A DNA stretch of 64,000 bases from Microvirga aerophila. GTDB lineage: Bacteria > Pseudomonadota > Alphaproteobacteria > Rhizobiales > Beijerinckiaceae. Below the pieces are notes generated by a model. The model did not search any database. It had not been told where the DNA came from and was given only the letters and a program-made list of their open reading frames with translations. The stretch covers positions 1 to 64,000 of the forward strand of contig NZ_QOIO01000023.1 in assembly GCF_003332305.1 (NCBI RefSeq), written 5' to 3'. How positions within the stretch are numbered: position 1 is the stretch's first letter; each line of letters opens with the position of its first letter. Both the position numbers and the translations under genes were made by a program. Below, piece by piece: positions 49,645 to 59,515 of this stretch.

Positions 49645-50913
49645 GTGACGACCTCGTTACGATACGTCCAAGCTCAAAGGGGACGCACTGTGGAATCTGC
49701 GTCGATCGACCGTCGCCGGAGTGCGGGGGAGCGACTCTTCCGTTTTGTTTCATGCTCGAGTGTGGCGGGCGCGGCTCTTCTGGCTGCGACAGCCGGAACT
49801 CAGGATGCCGCCGCCAACGGCGACCGCAGCCTGACCATCTTCCACACGCACACGCGAGAAAGCGCCACGATCACGTTCCGCCGGAATGGCCAGTATGACG
49901 AACGCGGCCTTGAACAGCTGAACTGGATCCTGCGCGACTGGCGGGTGGAAAAATCGACCAAGATGGATCCGCGTCTCTTCGACATCCTCTGGGAGGTCCA
50001 GCGCGAGGCCGGTTCCACGGGTCCGATCCACATCGTCTCCGCCTACCGCTCGCCGGAAACCAATGGCGCATTGCGACGCCGGTCCAGCGGCGTCTCCGAA
50101 CACAGCCAGCACATGCTCGGCAAGGCCATGGACGTCCGTCTGCCCGATGTGGACACGGCGCGCCTGCGGGCGGTCGCCATGAAGATGCAGTATGGCGGCG
50201 TCGGCTACTACTCCTCCTCGCAATTCGTGCACATCGACACCGGCAGCGTTCGTGCCTGGCCGCGCATGTCGGAGGACCAACTCGTGCGCCTTTTCCCGGA
50301 TGGGAAGACCCTTCACCTTCCCCCGAGCGGCAAGCCCCTGCCCGGCTATGAGGTGGCCAAGGCTGAAATCCTTTCGCGCAACGCAAACCTCGCCACATAC
50401 GCCTCGGCCGGTGGTGGCTCTGTGGGGAACATCCTGACCGCCCTGTTCGGACGCAGGGATCCGACCCCACCCGCACAGGCGGAGCGTCCGGCGGAGGCCG
50501 CACCAATCCAGGTTGCCTCAGCATCGCCTGACGCCATGGAGGCGGCCATCGCATCCGCGCCTCTTCCTCCGCGACGCCCAAGGGATGCGGCGGCCCCGGA
50601 AGCACCGGCCATGGCGGTCGTAGCGTCCCTGCCTACCACCACCGCCCCGGTCGTCTCCACTCCTGCGCCGGAGCCTGTTCTGGGGCATGACGTGAAAGGG
50701 GCCGTGCGGGCCCTGTTCGATCCCCGGATCGTTGTCGCCGATATTGGCTTCTCGTCCCAATTCAAGCAGGAACTGAGCGTCGCCCATTTCAGCGGACCGG
50801 CCGTGAAGCCGCTTCCCATCCCGCAGCTTCCTCCCGTGCAGGAAGCCAAGATCGATCCTCTGCAAAAGGCTCGAGACCCAGCCGTCAGGACTTCGGTTTC
50901 GGCCGCATGGTGA
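49645..50913 (+). CDS. DUF882 (peptidase M15-like) cell-wall protein
   Basis: A 422-residue protein with a membrane signal-anchor (around FRFVSCSSVAGAALLAATAG), then a DUF882/YcbK-type domain with metal-ligand motifs SEHSQHMLGKAMDVRL (His...Asp) and FVHIDTG (His). The zinc-peptidase fold of this family is related to D-Ala-D-Ala carboxypeptidases. A long Pro/Ala-rich tail follows (about residues 240-422). The GTG at 49645 has GAAGGGA just upstream; earlier starts exist in frame. It ends overlapping the convergent gene by 29 bases. Confidence 0.8.
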   Translation: MTTSLRYVQAQRGRTVESASIDRRRSAGERLFRFVSCSSVAGAALLAATAGTQDAAANGDRSLTIFHTHTRESATITFRRNGQYDERGLEQLNWILRDWRVEKSTKMDPRLFDILWEVQREAGSTGPIHIVSAYRSPETNGALRRRSSGVSEHSQHMLGKAMDVRLPDVDTARLRAVAMKMQYGGVGYYSSSQFVHIDTGSVRAWPRMSEDQLVRLFPDGKTLHLPPSGKPLPGYEVAKAEILSRNANLATYASAGGGSVGNILTALFGRRDPTPPAQAERPAEAAPIQVASASPDAMEAAIASAPLPPRRPRDAAAPEAPAMAVVASLPTTTAPVVSTPAPEPVLGHDVKGAVRALFDPRIVVADIGFSSQFKQELSVAHFSGPAVKPLPIPQLPPVQEAKIDPLQKARDPAVRTSVSAAW

Positions 50914-51418
50914 TCACGAGCAGCGCCGTGGACTTTTGCTCCAGGGCGATGACGTAGTCCGCGGCGACTCCGCTGCCTGCTCCCTGCCCTATGCTATGCA
51001 CCGACTCCGCCAGGGTCGCCACTAGTCCGTCACGCCGGTCGTCCGGAAGGTCCGGATCGAAAACGACCATTGTGGCCGTCAACGTGATGAGCGCATCGAT
51101 GACCGGAATGTGGGGCAAGGTCGCCGGATGGTCCCGAAGCAGGTCGGCTGCGATGACGATCCTGCCGATGCCGGACCTGTCCTCGGTTGCCTCCACGATG
51201 ACTGCGAGGCGCTGACTCGAAAACCGGCATGTCGCCTGTTGCGCGGTGCTGCACAAGTCGAGCTCCAGCCGAAGATCGGATCCCGTCCGCCGGAAAACCT
51301 CGTTGAGCGCCGCGGCATAGGTGTCGGGAGTCCTGTCGAAGGGGCTCGCGAAGGCAGCACCGGCAATGCCGAGCATCATTGCCGAGACGACCAGAAGGCC
51401 TTTGATCCGCTTCTGCAT
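50885..51418 (-). CDS. Exported hypothetical protein, 177 residues
   Basis: A signal peptide (KGLLVVSAMMLGIAGAAFA, cleavage after AFA) is followed by a mature chain with two cysteines (LDLCSTAQQATCRFSS) likely to form a disulfide and a beta-rich fold (LAVIVEATEDRSGIGRIVIAADLL). No family recognised. The ATG at 51418 has GGAGG eight bases upstream. Its 3' end overlaps the DUF882 gene, an antiparallel overlap of 29 bases. Confidence 0.6.
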   Translation of the reverse strand: MQKRIKGLLVVSAMMLGIAGAAFASPFDRTPDTYAAALNEVFRRTGSDLRLELDLCSTAQQATCRFSSQRLAVIVEATEDRSGIGRIVIAADLLRDHPATLPHIPVIDALITLTATMVVFDPDLPDDRRDGLVATLAESVHSIGQGAGSGVAADYVIALEQKSTALLVITMRPKPKS

Positions 51419-51579
51419 CGCGCGGACCTCCACCTTATTCCAGTATCGGCGAAAATGGCCTAGCTGGATAGAATATTCGCTGGAATTACCAGGACATACC
51501 CCCTCTGAGCACAGCTCCTGACTATGGTCCTAGCACGGCAATGGGAGCATGCTGGTCCTCTCGAGGAGGAACGAGCCCC

Positions 51580-52023
51580 ATGCGAAAGACAATAGTTGCT
51601 CTCGTAGGCGTCGCACTCATGGCTGGTACTGCGGTCGTGGCTCAGCAAACTGATCCGATCCGGCAGCGCCAGGCCTTGATGAAGAACAATCAGGAACAGC
51701 TGCGCACATTGACCGGCATCGCCAGAGGGCAGGCAGCCTTCGACGCCGCCGTCGTTCGAACGGCCTTGCAGCGGCTCGAGCAGAACGGCGCCCAGACCCC
51801 ACCCCTGTTTCCGCCAAACTCGCAGACCGGCGAAACCAACGCCCTGCCGGTGATCTGGCAACAGAAAACGGATTTCGACGCACGGGCCATGAAGCTCTCG
51901 CAGGACGCCAGAGCGGCGCAGTCGCGGGTCACGAACCCGGCAACGCTACAGGCCGAACTTCAGGTGATCGGCCAGAACTGCGGCGGCTGCCATCAGGTCT
52001 ATCGTAAACCGCAGCCCCAATAG
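51580..52023 (+). CDS. Cytochrome c'/c556-like protein
   Basis: A 147-residue periplasmic heme protein. The signal peptide is TIVALVGVALMAGTAVVAQ (cleavage near VVA). The chain is mostly helical, starting with RQALMKNNQEQLRTLTGIARGQ (around MKNNQEQLRTL), and ends with the heme motif NCGGCHQVYR, the C-terminal CxxCH position that is usual in the four-helix c'/c556 family. These proteins bind NO or CO or transfer electrons. The start follows GAGGAACG. A strong terminator comes next. Confidence 0.9.
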   Translation: MRKTIVALVGVALMAGTAVVAQQTDPIRQRQALMKNNQEQLRTLTGIARGQAAFDAAVVRTALQRLEQNGAQTPPLFPPNSQTGETNALPVIWQQKTDFDARAMKLSQDARAAQSRVTNPATLQAELQVIGQNCGGCHQVYRKPQPQ

Positions 52024-52045
52024 GACGACCAGCCTGGAGCATGAA

Positions 52046-52075
52046 GAAGAGCCCAACCAGGCGGTTGGGCTCTTC
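52046..52075. terminator. Strong terminator hairpin
   Basis: GAAGAGCCCAACC (52046-52058), loop AGGC and GGTTGGGCTCTTC (52063-52075), a perfect 13-bp stem between convergent genes. It serves the cytochrome gene and probably the collagen-like gene on the other strand. Confidence 0.85.
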
Positions 52076-52098
52076 CTCGTTTGGCGGTGTAAACCCGC

Positions 52099-53322
52099 CT
52101 ATTTCTTTGCGCAGATCGCCCTGGCCATCATGACCTTGGGGGTTTCGTTGGTGGAGAAGCAGTACACGCCGACTTCATCCATATCGAGGCGATCGCCGCG
52201 ATTGCAGGTGCCGTTGACTGGATATTCGTCTGCGTCACACCGGGCCATGCACCGACCTTGAGAGGTGCATTCCTGAACAAAGACTCGAAGAAGCGTTCCG
52301 GCAATTCCGGGCTTTCCTTCAGGACCCATCGGGCCGGGCGGGCCGACAGGACCGGTCAATCCGGCAGGCCCGATCTGTCCTGTAAGACCTGGAGGCCCAA
52401 TCGGTCCGATCTCTCCGGCGGGTCCGGCGATGCCCTGCGGTCCGGGAGGGCCCGGAGGTCCTGCCGGCCCAGTCGGCCCTTCGGCTCCCACTGGTCCGGC
52501 TGGGCCGGCAGGGCCAGACGGGCCGACGGCGCCGGGCTCGCCCCGCGGACCGGGCGTCCCTTGTGGGCCTTGGGGACCCTGATGACCGGCGAGCCCCTGC
52601 GGACCTTGCGGACCGGGCGGCCCTGCGGGACCTTCAGGACCTGTCGGGCCAGGCGGACCGGGCAGACCAGGTTGGCTCTCAGCGGATTGAGTCGCTGCGC
52701 CGGGAGGTCCAGGCGGCCCTGGAGGCCCGGGTGGTCCAGATGGCCCCTCCGGTCCGGCGAGCCCCTGAGCGCCATCCCGACCCGGCTCACCCGGGGGTCC
52801 GGCAGGCCCCACGAGACCCTGCGGGCCTTGGGGGCCTTGAGGGCCGGGAACGCCCTGGGGACCTTGAGGGCCCGCAGGCCCTTCCGGGCCGGCGGCACCT
52901 TGTGGTCCGGGCGCGCCATCGCGTCCCGGCTCGCCCTGAGGCCCTGGAGGTCCTGGCGGACCAACGGGTCCGGGCTCTCCGGGCGGCGGGTTCGCGACCG
53001 CGACTGCCGGTTCGGCTGGTGCCCCCGGACCTCGCTGGCCGCAGAAGCCCACGACCGCCTGCCGCTGTTCGTCCTCGGCCTGAAGATTTACCACGCAGGT
53101 GGCCGGATGGTAGGCCAGCCGGAAGGTGAAGCGGCCACTGGAGTCTGTTCTTGTCTGGTGCCGTTCGTCGAGAGTCACGGGCACTTGGCGCGGCCTGCTC
53201 AAGCGGCCTACGACCCGCAGTTCGCCTCCGGTGATCATGGCCTGATCGACGATGATATCCGCCATGGCGGGCGCGCTGCTGTAGATGAATAGGAATCCAG
53301 CCAACAGCCGCTTGATCATCAT
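52099..53322 (-). CDS. Collagen-like secreted protein
   Basis: A 407-residue exported protein. After a short signal peptide ([17 protein letters not shown]) comes a globular domain (about residues 21-105) with beta structure and two cysteines. Uninterrupted Gly-X-Y triplets run over residues 115-208 and 219-341, broken once by about ten residues (ATQSAESQ). They are rich in GPP, GPQ and GPA, as in bacterial collagen-like triple helices. A 66-residue C-terminal domain carries six cysteines (352, 358, 362, 373, 388, 404) likely to form disulfides. Start chosen at MMIKRLL after AGGGTGGG. It probably makes a surface or secreted triple-helical protein. Confidence 0.92.
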   Translation of the reverse strand: MMIKRLLAGFLFIYSSAPAMADIIVDQAMITGGELRVVGRLSRPRQVPVTLDERHQTRTDSSGRFTFRLAYHPATCVVNLQAEDEQRQAVVGFCGQRGPGAPAEPAVAVANPPPGEPGPVGPPGPPGPQGEPGRDGAPGPQGAAGPEGPAGPQGPQGVPGPQGPQGPQGLVGPAGPPGEPGRDGAQGLAGPEGPSGPPGPPGPPGPPGAATQSAESQPGLPGPPGPTGPEGPAGPPGPQGPQGLAGHQGPQGPQGTPGPRGEPGAVGPSGPAGPAGPVGAEGPTGPAGPPGPPGPQGIAGPAGEIGPIGPPGLTGQIGPAGLTGPVGPPGPMGPEGKPGIAGTLLRVFVQECTSQGRCMARCDADEYPVNGTCNRGDRLDMDEVGVYCFSTNETPKVMMARAICAKK

Positions 53323-53440
53323 GCCCACCCTGCGAATGATGGAGCGAGCGTCGCCTAGCCCTGGCGATGACGTCAATTAATCCGAAAGGATATTGCGAGC
53401 TTCGACGCCTTCTGCATCGACGGAATTGCCATTTTAGCCC

Positions 53441-53665
53441 TTAATCCCTGGCGTGTACGAAAAACACCTCGTAGCCCGCGCCGTTTAGAACGCGCACGGC
53501 CTCCACCTCGGGCCCCTTCGCCTGCGGAACCCGGGCGCGGGAAAGCACCCTCAAGGCGCGCTCCTTGACCACTTCGAGCGAGTCGGCTCGGACGAATGTT
53601 CGGCGAACGACGCCGCCGCCCTCATCCTCGGGTGCGATCGTCTCGATGCGATAGGTTTCAAACAC
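53441..53665 (-). CDS. Hypothetical protein, 74 residues
   Basis: A GTG-started small protein reading FETYRIETIAPEDEGGGVVRR, then a helix (SLEVVKERALRVLSRARVP) and a beta strand end (AGYEVFFVHARD). The beta-alpha-beta layout suggests a small ferredoxin-like or DUF fold that is conserved in related rhizobia. No function can be assigned. Confidence 0.55.
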   Translation of the reverse strand: MFETYRIETIAPEDEGGGVVRRTFVRADSLEVVKERALRVLSRARVPQAKGPEVEAVRVLNGAGYEVFFVHARD

Positions 53666-53775
53666 TCGTCCGTCACTCCAAGCTCAAACTTCCGGCGATC
53701 CGTATCGCGGCGGAACCGCGGCCAATACATAACGAAGTGGAAAAGCACAACGCCGGAAGGCACGACAACGCGCCA

Positions 53776-54621
53776 TTACAGCATTTCGAGCGCCCGCTTG
53801 CGGCGAGGCGGCGGAAAGGCGGCGTCCAGAGCCGCAAAATCCTCGGCCGAGAGCACGATGTCTAGCGCGGCGCGGTTCTCATCGACATGGACGAGGCGGC
53901 CGGCTTTCGGAATCGCGATCACATCCGGATGCCTCATGACCCACGCAAGAGCGATCTGAGCCTCCGTTGCGCCATGCCGGTCCGCGACCGCCGTCAGGGT
54001 CGGATGCCCAAGCAAGCGGCCCTGTTCGATCGGCGAATAGGCCATGGTCGCCATACCATGGCGGCGGCACCAGGGCAGAAGATCGAACTCGATTCCGCGA
54101 CGGGTCAGATTGTAGAGCACTTGGTTGGCCGCGATCCCGTTGCCATCGGCCAGGGCCACCCACTCCTCCAGGTCGTCCACATCCAAGTTGCTGACGCCCC
54201 AGGCGCGGATCTTCCCGTCTCGCACGAGGGCATGGAATGCCTCCAGCGTCTCCGAGAACGGAACCCCGCCACGCCAGTGCAGAAGATAGAGGTCGATCCG
54301 GTCGGTGCCGAGACGCCGAAGGCTGTCCTCGCAGGCCTTGATCGCACGCTTGCGCGAGGCATTGCCGGGAAGGACCTTGCTGACGAGGAAGACCTCCTCC
54401 CGCCGCCCGCTCATGGCCTCGCCAACCACCTCTTCGGCGCCGCCATCCGCGTACATCTCGGCGGTGTCGATCAACGTCATGCCGAGATCCAGGCCACGTC
54501 GCAGGGCCGCCACCTCCGCCGCCCGGGCGCTGCGCTTCTCCCCCATGAACCACGTCCCCTGCCCGAGGGCCGGGACCATCGTTCCGTCAGGAAGGCGGAT
54601 CTGTCGAATATCGCGAGCCAT
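53776..54621 (-). CDS. Aldo/keto reductase
   Basis: A 281-residue NADPH-dependent oxidoreductase. The AKR pattern is complete: [10 protein letters not shown], the catalytic Asp and Tyr in [20 protein letters not shown], the Lys in FLVSKVLP and the His in LYLLHWRGG. The C-terminal [18 protein letters not shown] is the NADP-binding end. The ATG at 54621 follows AAGGAAG. It stands downstream of an orphan TRAP binding-protein gene, separated by a terminator. Confidence 0.93.
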   Translation of the reverse strand: MARDIRQIRLPDGTMVPALGQGTWFMGEKRSARAAEVAALRRGLDLGMTLIDTAEMYADGGAEEVVGEAMSGRREEVFLVSKVLPGNASRKRAIKACEDSLRRLGTDRIDLYLLHWRGGVPFSETLEAFHALVRDGKIRAWGVSNLDVDDLEEWVALADGNGIAANQVLYNLTRRGIEFDLLPWCRRHGMATMAYSPIEQGRLLGHPTLTAVADRHGATEAQIALAWVMRHPDVIAIPKAGRLVHVDENRAALDIVLSAEDFAALDAAFPPPRRKRALEML

Positions 54622-54641
54622 GGAATTGTGCTTCCTTAGAC

Positions 54642-54674
54642 AAAAATGGGGAGCAGACCCCAGGCCTGCTCCCC
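54642..54674 (-). terminator. Intrinsic terminator of the TRAP binding-protein gene
   Basis: On the minus strand GGGGAGCAG (54674-54666), a 9-base loop and CTGCTCCCC (54656-54648), followed by ATTTTTG. Classic stem plus T-run. Confidence 0.9.
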
Positions 54675-54696
54675 GCATCGGTTCATTCTGGGAGAC

Positions 54697-55878
<1,182 letters not shown>

Positions 55879-55985
55879 TTAGTCGGCCGTTACACCATTT
55901 TCGCCAGACGCGCGAGGGCGAGTTCCGCCACCTTGTTGCAGATGCTCGCGGAAAGTCGGCGCAGGGTTAGGCTGCCTCGGCGTGC

Positions 55986-56180
55986 CTACACGGATGGCGA
56001 GCCGTCCTTGATCACACCTCTCAGCTGCTCCCGCAGTTCGGGCGTATCCTGATGATGATGCACGGTAACGGCATGCAGGACAGCTGCTTCGAGGACCTCG
56101 TCTTCCGTATCGGCCACGAGGGCTAGCGTGCATTTGACATCGCTGGGGATCTGGCGGCAATCGACAAACTTTCGTCCCAT
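55986..56180 (-). CDS. DUF1059 small protein
   Basis: A 64-residue protein starting MGRKFVDCRQIPSDVKCTLALVADTEDEVLEAAVLHAVTVHHHQ (read in parts), which matches the DUF1059 layout: Cys, helix with DTEDEVLE, then a His-rich HAVTVHHHQ. Function is not established. The start is fixed by GGAGGAAACC directly upstream. It is a genuine small gene that automatic callers may extend too far upstream. Confidence 0.85.
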   Translation of the reverse strand: MGRKFVDCRQIPSDVKCTLALVADTEDEVLEAAVLHAVTVHHHQDTPELREQLRGVIKDGSPSV

Positions 56181-56331
56181 GGTTTCCTCCGCATGCGGAT
56201 GTTTCGACCAGACGACAGTGCCAAGACCCCCGCATAGTAAAATCGAAGTGAACCTGTTGCAATCGAAGCCACGTCCGGGCCCTGCCCGCACCATCGGCGC
56301 AAAAGAAGCATGCTTCCTGCAAAGCTTGATT

Positions 56332-56356
56332 GGAACCGCTCAAGCTTTACCGCGTT
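56332..56356 (+). promoter_or_regulatory. EcfG-type general-stress promoter
   Basis: GGAAC (56332-56336), a 16-base spacer and CGTT (56353-56356), 30 bases before the ATG at 56387. A full consensus match, the best candidate in the window. Confidence 0.75.
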
Positions 56357-56386
56357 CGCCCCGAGCAACTTGGAAAGGAAGCCGCC

Positions 56387-56794
56387 ATGCGCAGCCATGT
56401 CCTCAGCTCTGCCCTTCTCCTGACCCTCGCCGCAATTCCTCTAGCCGGCTGCCAAACGGGAGCCGCGACAGGCGCGGCCGGCGGCGCGGTCGCAGGCGCC
56501 GTCGTGGGTGGTCCGATCGGCGCCGCGGTGGGCGGCGTTGCGGGCGCGGCCGCCGGGGGAATTCTTACCGCCGAAGAATCGACGCGCGTTCGCACCTATG
56601 TGGTGTCACAGCGCCGTCCTTCCATGCAGGTTACGGAAGAGGTCGTCGTCGGACGTCCCCTCCCGGGCCGCGTGAGGGCGTACCCGATCCCGTCCAATGT
56701 CGGCCTGCAGAATTCCTATCATTACACGGTCGTGAACGACCAGACGGTCCTGGTCGATCCTCAGACACGGCAAGTCGTCGAGATCATCGACTAA
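56387..56794 (+). CDS. Glycine-zipper lipoprotein with DUF1236-like C-terminus
   Basis: A 135-residue envelope protein. The lipobox LAAIPLAGC gives a lipidated Cys at residue about 22. A glycine/alanine zipper (about residues 26-62: GAAGGAVAGAVVGGPIGAAV and so on, read in parts) follows, as in outer-membrane lipoproteins of the 17-kDa/OsmB type. The C-terminal part (PIPSNVGLQNSYHYTVVNDQ, then VLVDPQTRQVVEIID) matches the DUF1236 fold found in rhizobia. An EcfG-type promoter lies just upstream, in keeping with a stress-induced envelope role. Start after AAGGAAG. Confidence 0.85.
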   Translation: MRSHVLSSALLLTLAAIPLAGCQTGAATGAAGGAVAGAVVGGPIGAAVGGVAGAAAGGILTAEESTRVRTYVVSQRRPSMQVTEEVVVGRPLPGRVRAYPIPSNVGLQNSYHYTVVNDQTVLVDPQTRQVVEIID

Positions 56795-56815
56795 TCGACG
56801 CTGAGGTGTTGAACC

Positions 56816-56842
56816 AAAGGCGGTCCGTGCGGACCGCCTTTT
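56816..56842. terminator. Bidirectional intrinsic terminator
   Basis: AAAGGCGGTCC (56816-56826), loop GTGC, GGACCGCCTTT (56831-56841), T-run continuing. It separates the convergent lipoprotein and ICMT genes. Confidence 0.9.
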
Positions 56843-56861
56843 CTTTGGCCGGTTGAGTTTG

Positions 56862-57377
56862 TCATGAGTCTCCCGGCGATCGAGCCATACGCGCCACTTC
56901 CGCCAAGGCGGCGTTTTCCGCTCGGATGCGCACCGCAAGCACGGCGCCATTCATAATAGTGAAGACGAGCGCATACCAAGGGAGGCCAAGCGCGAGAGGA
57001 AGCACCGCGATTTCGCCAACCACAACCGCATAGTTCGGGTGAGACATCAGCCGATACGGCCCCCTGCGCACAAGCGCCTTGCCGGGAACGACGATGATGC
57101 GCGTTGTCCAACGGCTTCCCAAGGTCAGAAGAACCCAAATGCGCAGGATCTGAAGGAGTGCAAAGATCGCAAGCCAGCCAGGATTGACCGGGCAGTCCCA
57201 GGCGATGAACCAGAGGCCTCCAAGCCATGCGGCGTGAAGGGCGACGATCAACGGATAATGGTGTGGGGCCGCCTCGAAAGCTCCGCCCTCCAGCAACCTC
57301 CGGGTATTGCGCTTGGCGATCAACAGCTCCGCCAAGCGCTCGACCGTCACAATGGCGAGAACGAGGATCGCCGCCAT
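56862..57377 (-). CDS. Isoprenylcysteine carboxyl methyltransferase-family membrane methyltransferase
   Basis: A 171-residue integral membrane protein with five hydrophobic helices. The C-terminal part carries the ICMT/PEMT-like SAM region RGPYRLMSHPNYAVVVGEIAVLPL (around GPYRLMSHPNY). It is translationally coupled to the type III polyketide synthase (the two overlap by one base at the TGATG junction). Bacillus bpsA-bpsB pairs show the same partnership, in which the ICMT-like protein methylates the alkylpyrone product. That role is inferred for this gene. Confidence 0.88.
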   Translation of the reverse strand: MAAILVLAIVTVERLAELLIAKRNTRRLLEGGAFEAAPHHYPLIVALHAAWLGGLWFIAWDCPVNPGWLAIFALLQILRIWVLLTLGSRWTTRIIVVPGKALVRRGPYRLMSHPNYAVVVGEIAVLPLALGLPWYALVFTIMNGAVLAVRIRAENAALAEVARMARSPGDS

Positions 57378-58429
57378 CACGTCACCCGTCTGAGAGCCAC
57401 GCAGCTTGCGGTAAATCCCGGCCCCAGAGCCGCAAGGACGGAGCGGTTGGGGAGGCCCGCGCCAATCACTTGCTCGAGGACGAACAGCGCCGTGGGGGCG
57501 GACATGTTCCCGTACTCGGACAGGACCGACCTTTCGTGATCAAGGGAGCCCTGATCCAGCGCGAGCGCCCGCTCAAGCGCCGTCACGACCTTCTTGCCGC
57601 CCGGGTGACAGATAAATCGGTCGATATCCTGCCGATGCAACCCGGCCCGGTCGAGAATTCCCATGACGGCCGAACCCATATGGGCTTCGGCGAAGGGCGG
57701 GATGGAACGGGCGAAGATCACGCCGAATCCTTCGGGATCGACATTCCAGCCCATGATATCGAGTGTATCGGGCCAGATATGCTCGCCGGACGCATCGATT
57801 TCAGCAATCCCGCCTTCCCCTGCCCTCAGGATGCAGGCGCCCGCCCCATCCCCGAACAACGCCGTCGCAACGATGTTGGCCTTGGTAAGCTCGTCCAACC
57901 GGAACGCCAACGTGCAGAGTTCCACGGCCACGAAGAGTACCACCGACCCAGGTTGCGCCTTCGCCAGCTTCGCGGCGATCGACAAGCCGGTGACGCCGCC
58001 TGCGCATCCAAGGCCGAAAACGGGCACCCGGTGCACGTCGCCGCGAAAGCCCATGATGCCACATGCGCGCGCCTCGAGGCTCGGCGTCGCTATCCCGGTG
58101 GATGAAACCGTCACGATGGTGTCCACATCGCGGGCCTGTAGCCCTGCACCGTCCAGGGCCTTTGTTGCAGCCTGCACGAAAAGCTTCAGAGCGCCTTCCA
58201 GATAGGCCGCCGTCCGCTCCGGCCACCCATGCGACTCGAAAAACCACTCCAGAGGGCGAACGGCGTGACGCTTATGAATGCCCGCAGTGGTGAAGACAGG
58301 GGAAACGCGATCGAAAGCGCTGTAGCGTTTGGAGAAGATCGTGGAAGCGGCTTTTGCAACGTCGCTTTGAAGGAGCACGTGCTCGGGAACAGCCGTGGCA
58401 ACGGACACAAGCCTGGGGGTGTAACGCAA
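57377..58429 (-). CDS. Type III polyketide synthase (chalcone/stilbene synthase family)
   Basis: A 350-residue homodimeric condensing enzyme. The catalytic triad is complete: Cys142 in GLGCAGGVTGL, His275 in FICHPGGKK and Asn308 in SEYGNMSAPT. It also has the GFGVIF segment and the C-terminal GPGFTASCVAL. Such enzymes extend acyl-CoA starters with malonyl-CoA to make alkylresorcinols or alkylpyrones. The TTG start has GGAGG seven bases upstream. It is in an operon with brkB before it and an ICMT methyltransferase after it, so a methylated phenolic or pyrone lipid is the likely product. Confidence 0.93.
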   Translation of the reverse strand: MRYTPRLVSVATAVPEHVLLQSDVAKAASTIFSKRYSAFDRVSPVFTTAGIHKRHAVRPLEWFFESHGWPERTAAYLEGALKLFVQAATKALDGAGLQARDVDTIVTVSSTGIATPSLEARACGIMGFRGDVHRVPVFGLGCAGGVTGLSIAAKLAKAQPGSVVLFVAVELCTLAFRLDELTKANIVATALFGDGAGACILRAGEGGIAEIDASGEHIWPDTLDIMGWNVDPEGFGVIFARSIPPFAEAHMGSAVMGILDRAGLHRQDIDRFICHPGGKKVVTALERALALDQGSLDHERSVLSEYGNMSAPTALFVLEQVIGAGLPNRSVLAALGPGFTASCVALRRVT

Positions 58430-58458
58430 AGGCTGACCTCCTCGAAGCTGGCGCTTCG

Positions 58459-59340
58459 TCAGGTTTTCGTTTCGGCCATGGCGACCTGACGTACCCTGCC
58501 CCTCCGGCTTCCGCGGCTTTCCGCGTAGGCCTTGGTGAATTCCGCACCGAACAGAAGGATCAGCGAGGAATAATAGATCCAGAGCAGGATCGTGATGATG
58601 GACCCGGCCGCTCCATAGCTCGACGTGATGCCGCTACTGCCGAGGTAGAGTCCAATCAGAATTTTGCCGAACGTGAACAACAGGCTCGTCACCAAAGCGC
58701 CGGCCCAGACATCGTGCCAATCGAGATTTACAGTCGGCAAAATCTTGAAGATCATGGCGAACAGGAGGAACGCTATGGTGAAGGCGACCGCGCTGTTCAG
58801 GAGCGTCAGAAGGACGGTCGCCCCGGAGAAACTAGCCTCAAGGTACGATCCGAGCGCTGTCAGGCCCGCATCGATGATGAGCGAGACGAGAAGCAGGAAT
58901 CCGATGCCGATCACCAGCGCCATGCTCAAAAGGCGCGTCTTGATGAAAGACCACACGCCGAAGCTCTGGGACGGAGTCGCCTTCCAGATAATGTTAAGAT
59001 CGTCCTGCAGCTCGACGATGGCGCCCGTCACGAGCAGCAGAAACGTCACGAGCCCAATCGTCATGCCCACGATGCCGGAGCCCACATTGCTCGCGCTCAG
59101 GATCATGGCCTCCAGGGCAGCCGACGCTTCCTTGCCGAGCAGACCTCCGAGTTCACCCACGATGGCGCCTTGAGCGGCCTCCCGGCTGAATGCGAGACCC
59201 GCGACCGCGATGGCGGCAAGCAGCATCGGTGCAAGGGAGAAGACAGTGAAGAACGCAATGGACGCGCCCAGGCTCATGGCGCGATCGTTCCACCAGCCAT
59301 TGAACGCGACCTTGAGCAATCGCCAAGTCTCTGAAAGCAT
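58459..59340 (-). CDS. YihY/BrkB-family membrane protein
   Basis: A 293-residue inner-membrane protein with six helices. It begins with a short cytoplasmic part and the family motif RAMSLGASIAFFTVFSLAPMLL (around SIAFFTVFSLAPML), then several conserved Gly/Pro-rich helices and a C-terminal GSIITILLWIYYSSLILLFGAEFTKAYAE (around LLWIYYSSLILLFGAEF). The family was once called RNase BN but is a membrane protein probably involved in transport. It is first in the brkB-PKS-ICMT operon, so export or insertion of the polyketide lipid is conceivable. Confidence 0.9.
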   Translation of the reverse strand: MLSETWRLLKVAFNGWWNDRAMSLGASIAFFTVFSLAPMLLAAIAVAGLAFSREAAQGAIVGELGGLLGKEASAALEAMILSASNVGSGIVGMTIGLVTFLLLVTGAIVELQDDLNIIWKATPSQSFGVWSFIKTRLLSMALVIGIGFLLLVSLIIDAGLTALGSYLEASFSGATVLLTLLNSAVAFTIAFLLFAMIFKILPTVNLDWHDVWAGALVTSLLFTFGKILIGLYLGSSGITSSYGAAGSIITILLWIYYSSLILLFGAEFTKAYAESRGSRRGRVRQVAMAETKT

Positions 59341-59391
59341 GCGTGGACCGGTCCTCGCCTGGCGAGTGCAACTGTGTTTTCCCGTGGGATC

Positions 59392-59416
59392 AACCGGATG
59401 GTGCTCTGTCGGTTCC
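59392..59416 (-). promoter_or_regulatory. EcfG-like promoter candidate for the brkB-PKS-ICMT operon
   Basis: On the minus strand GGAAC (59416-59412), a 16-base spacer and GGTT (59395-59392). One base differs from the full consensus (CGTT). It lies 51 bases before the brkB start. Confidence 0.45.
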
Positions 59417-59515
59417 TCCCCTATGCGCCTGCTTGCCTCATCCCGATGAACTTAAAGCAGTCACACTCGTCGCCCTAGATACGTTCTCAATGAAACGAAG
59501 GACGGAGTTTCGCGA

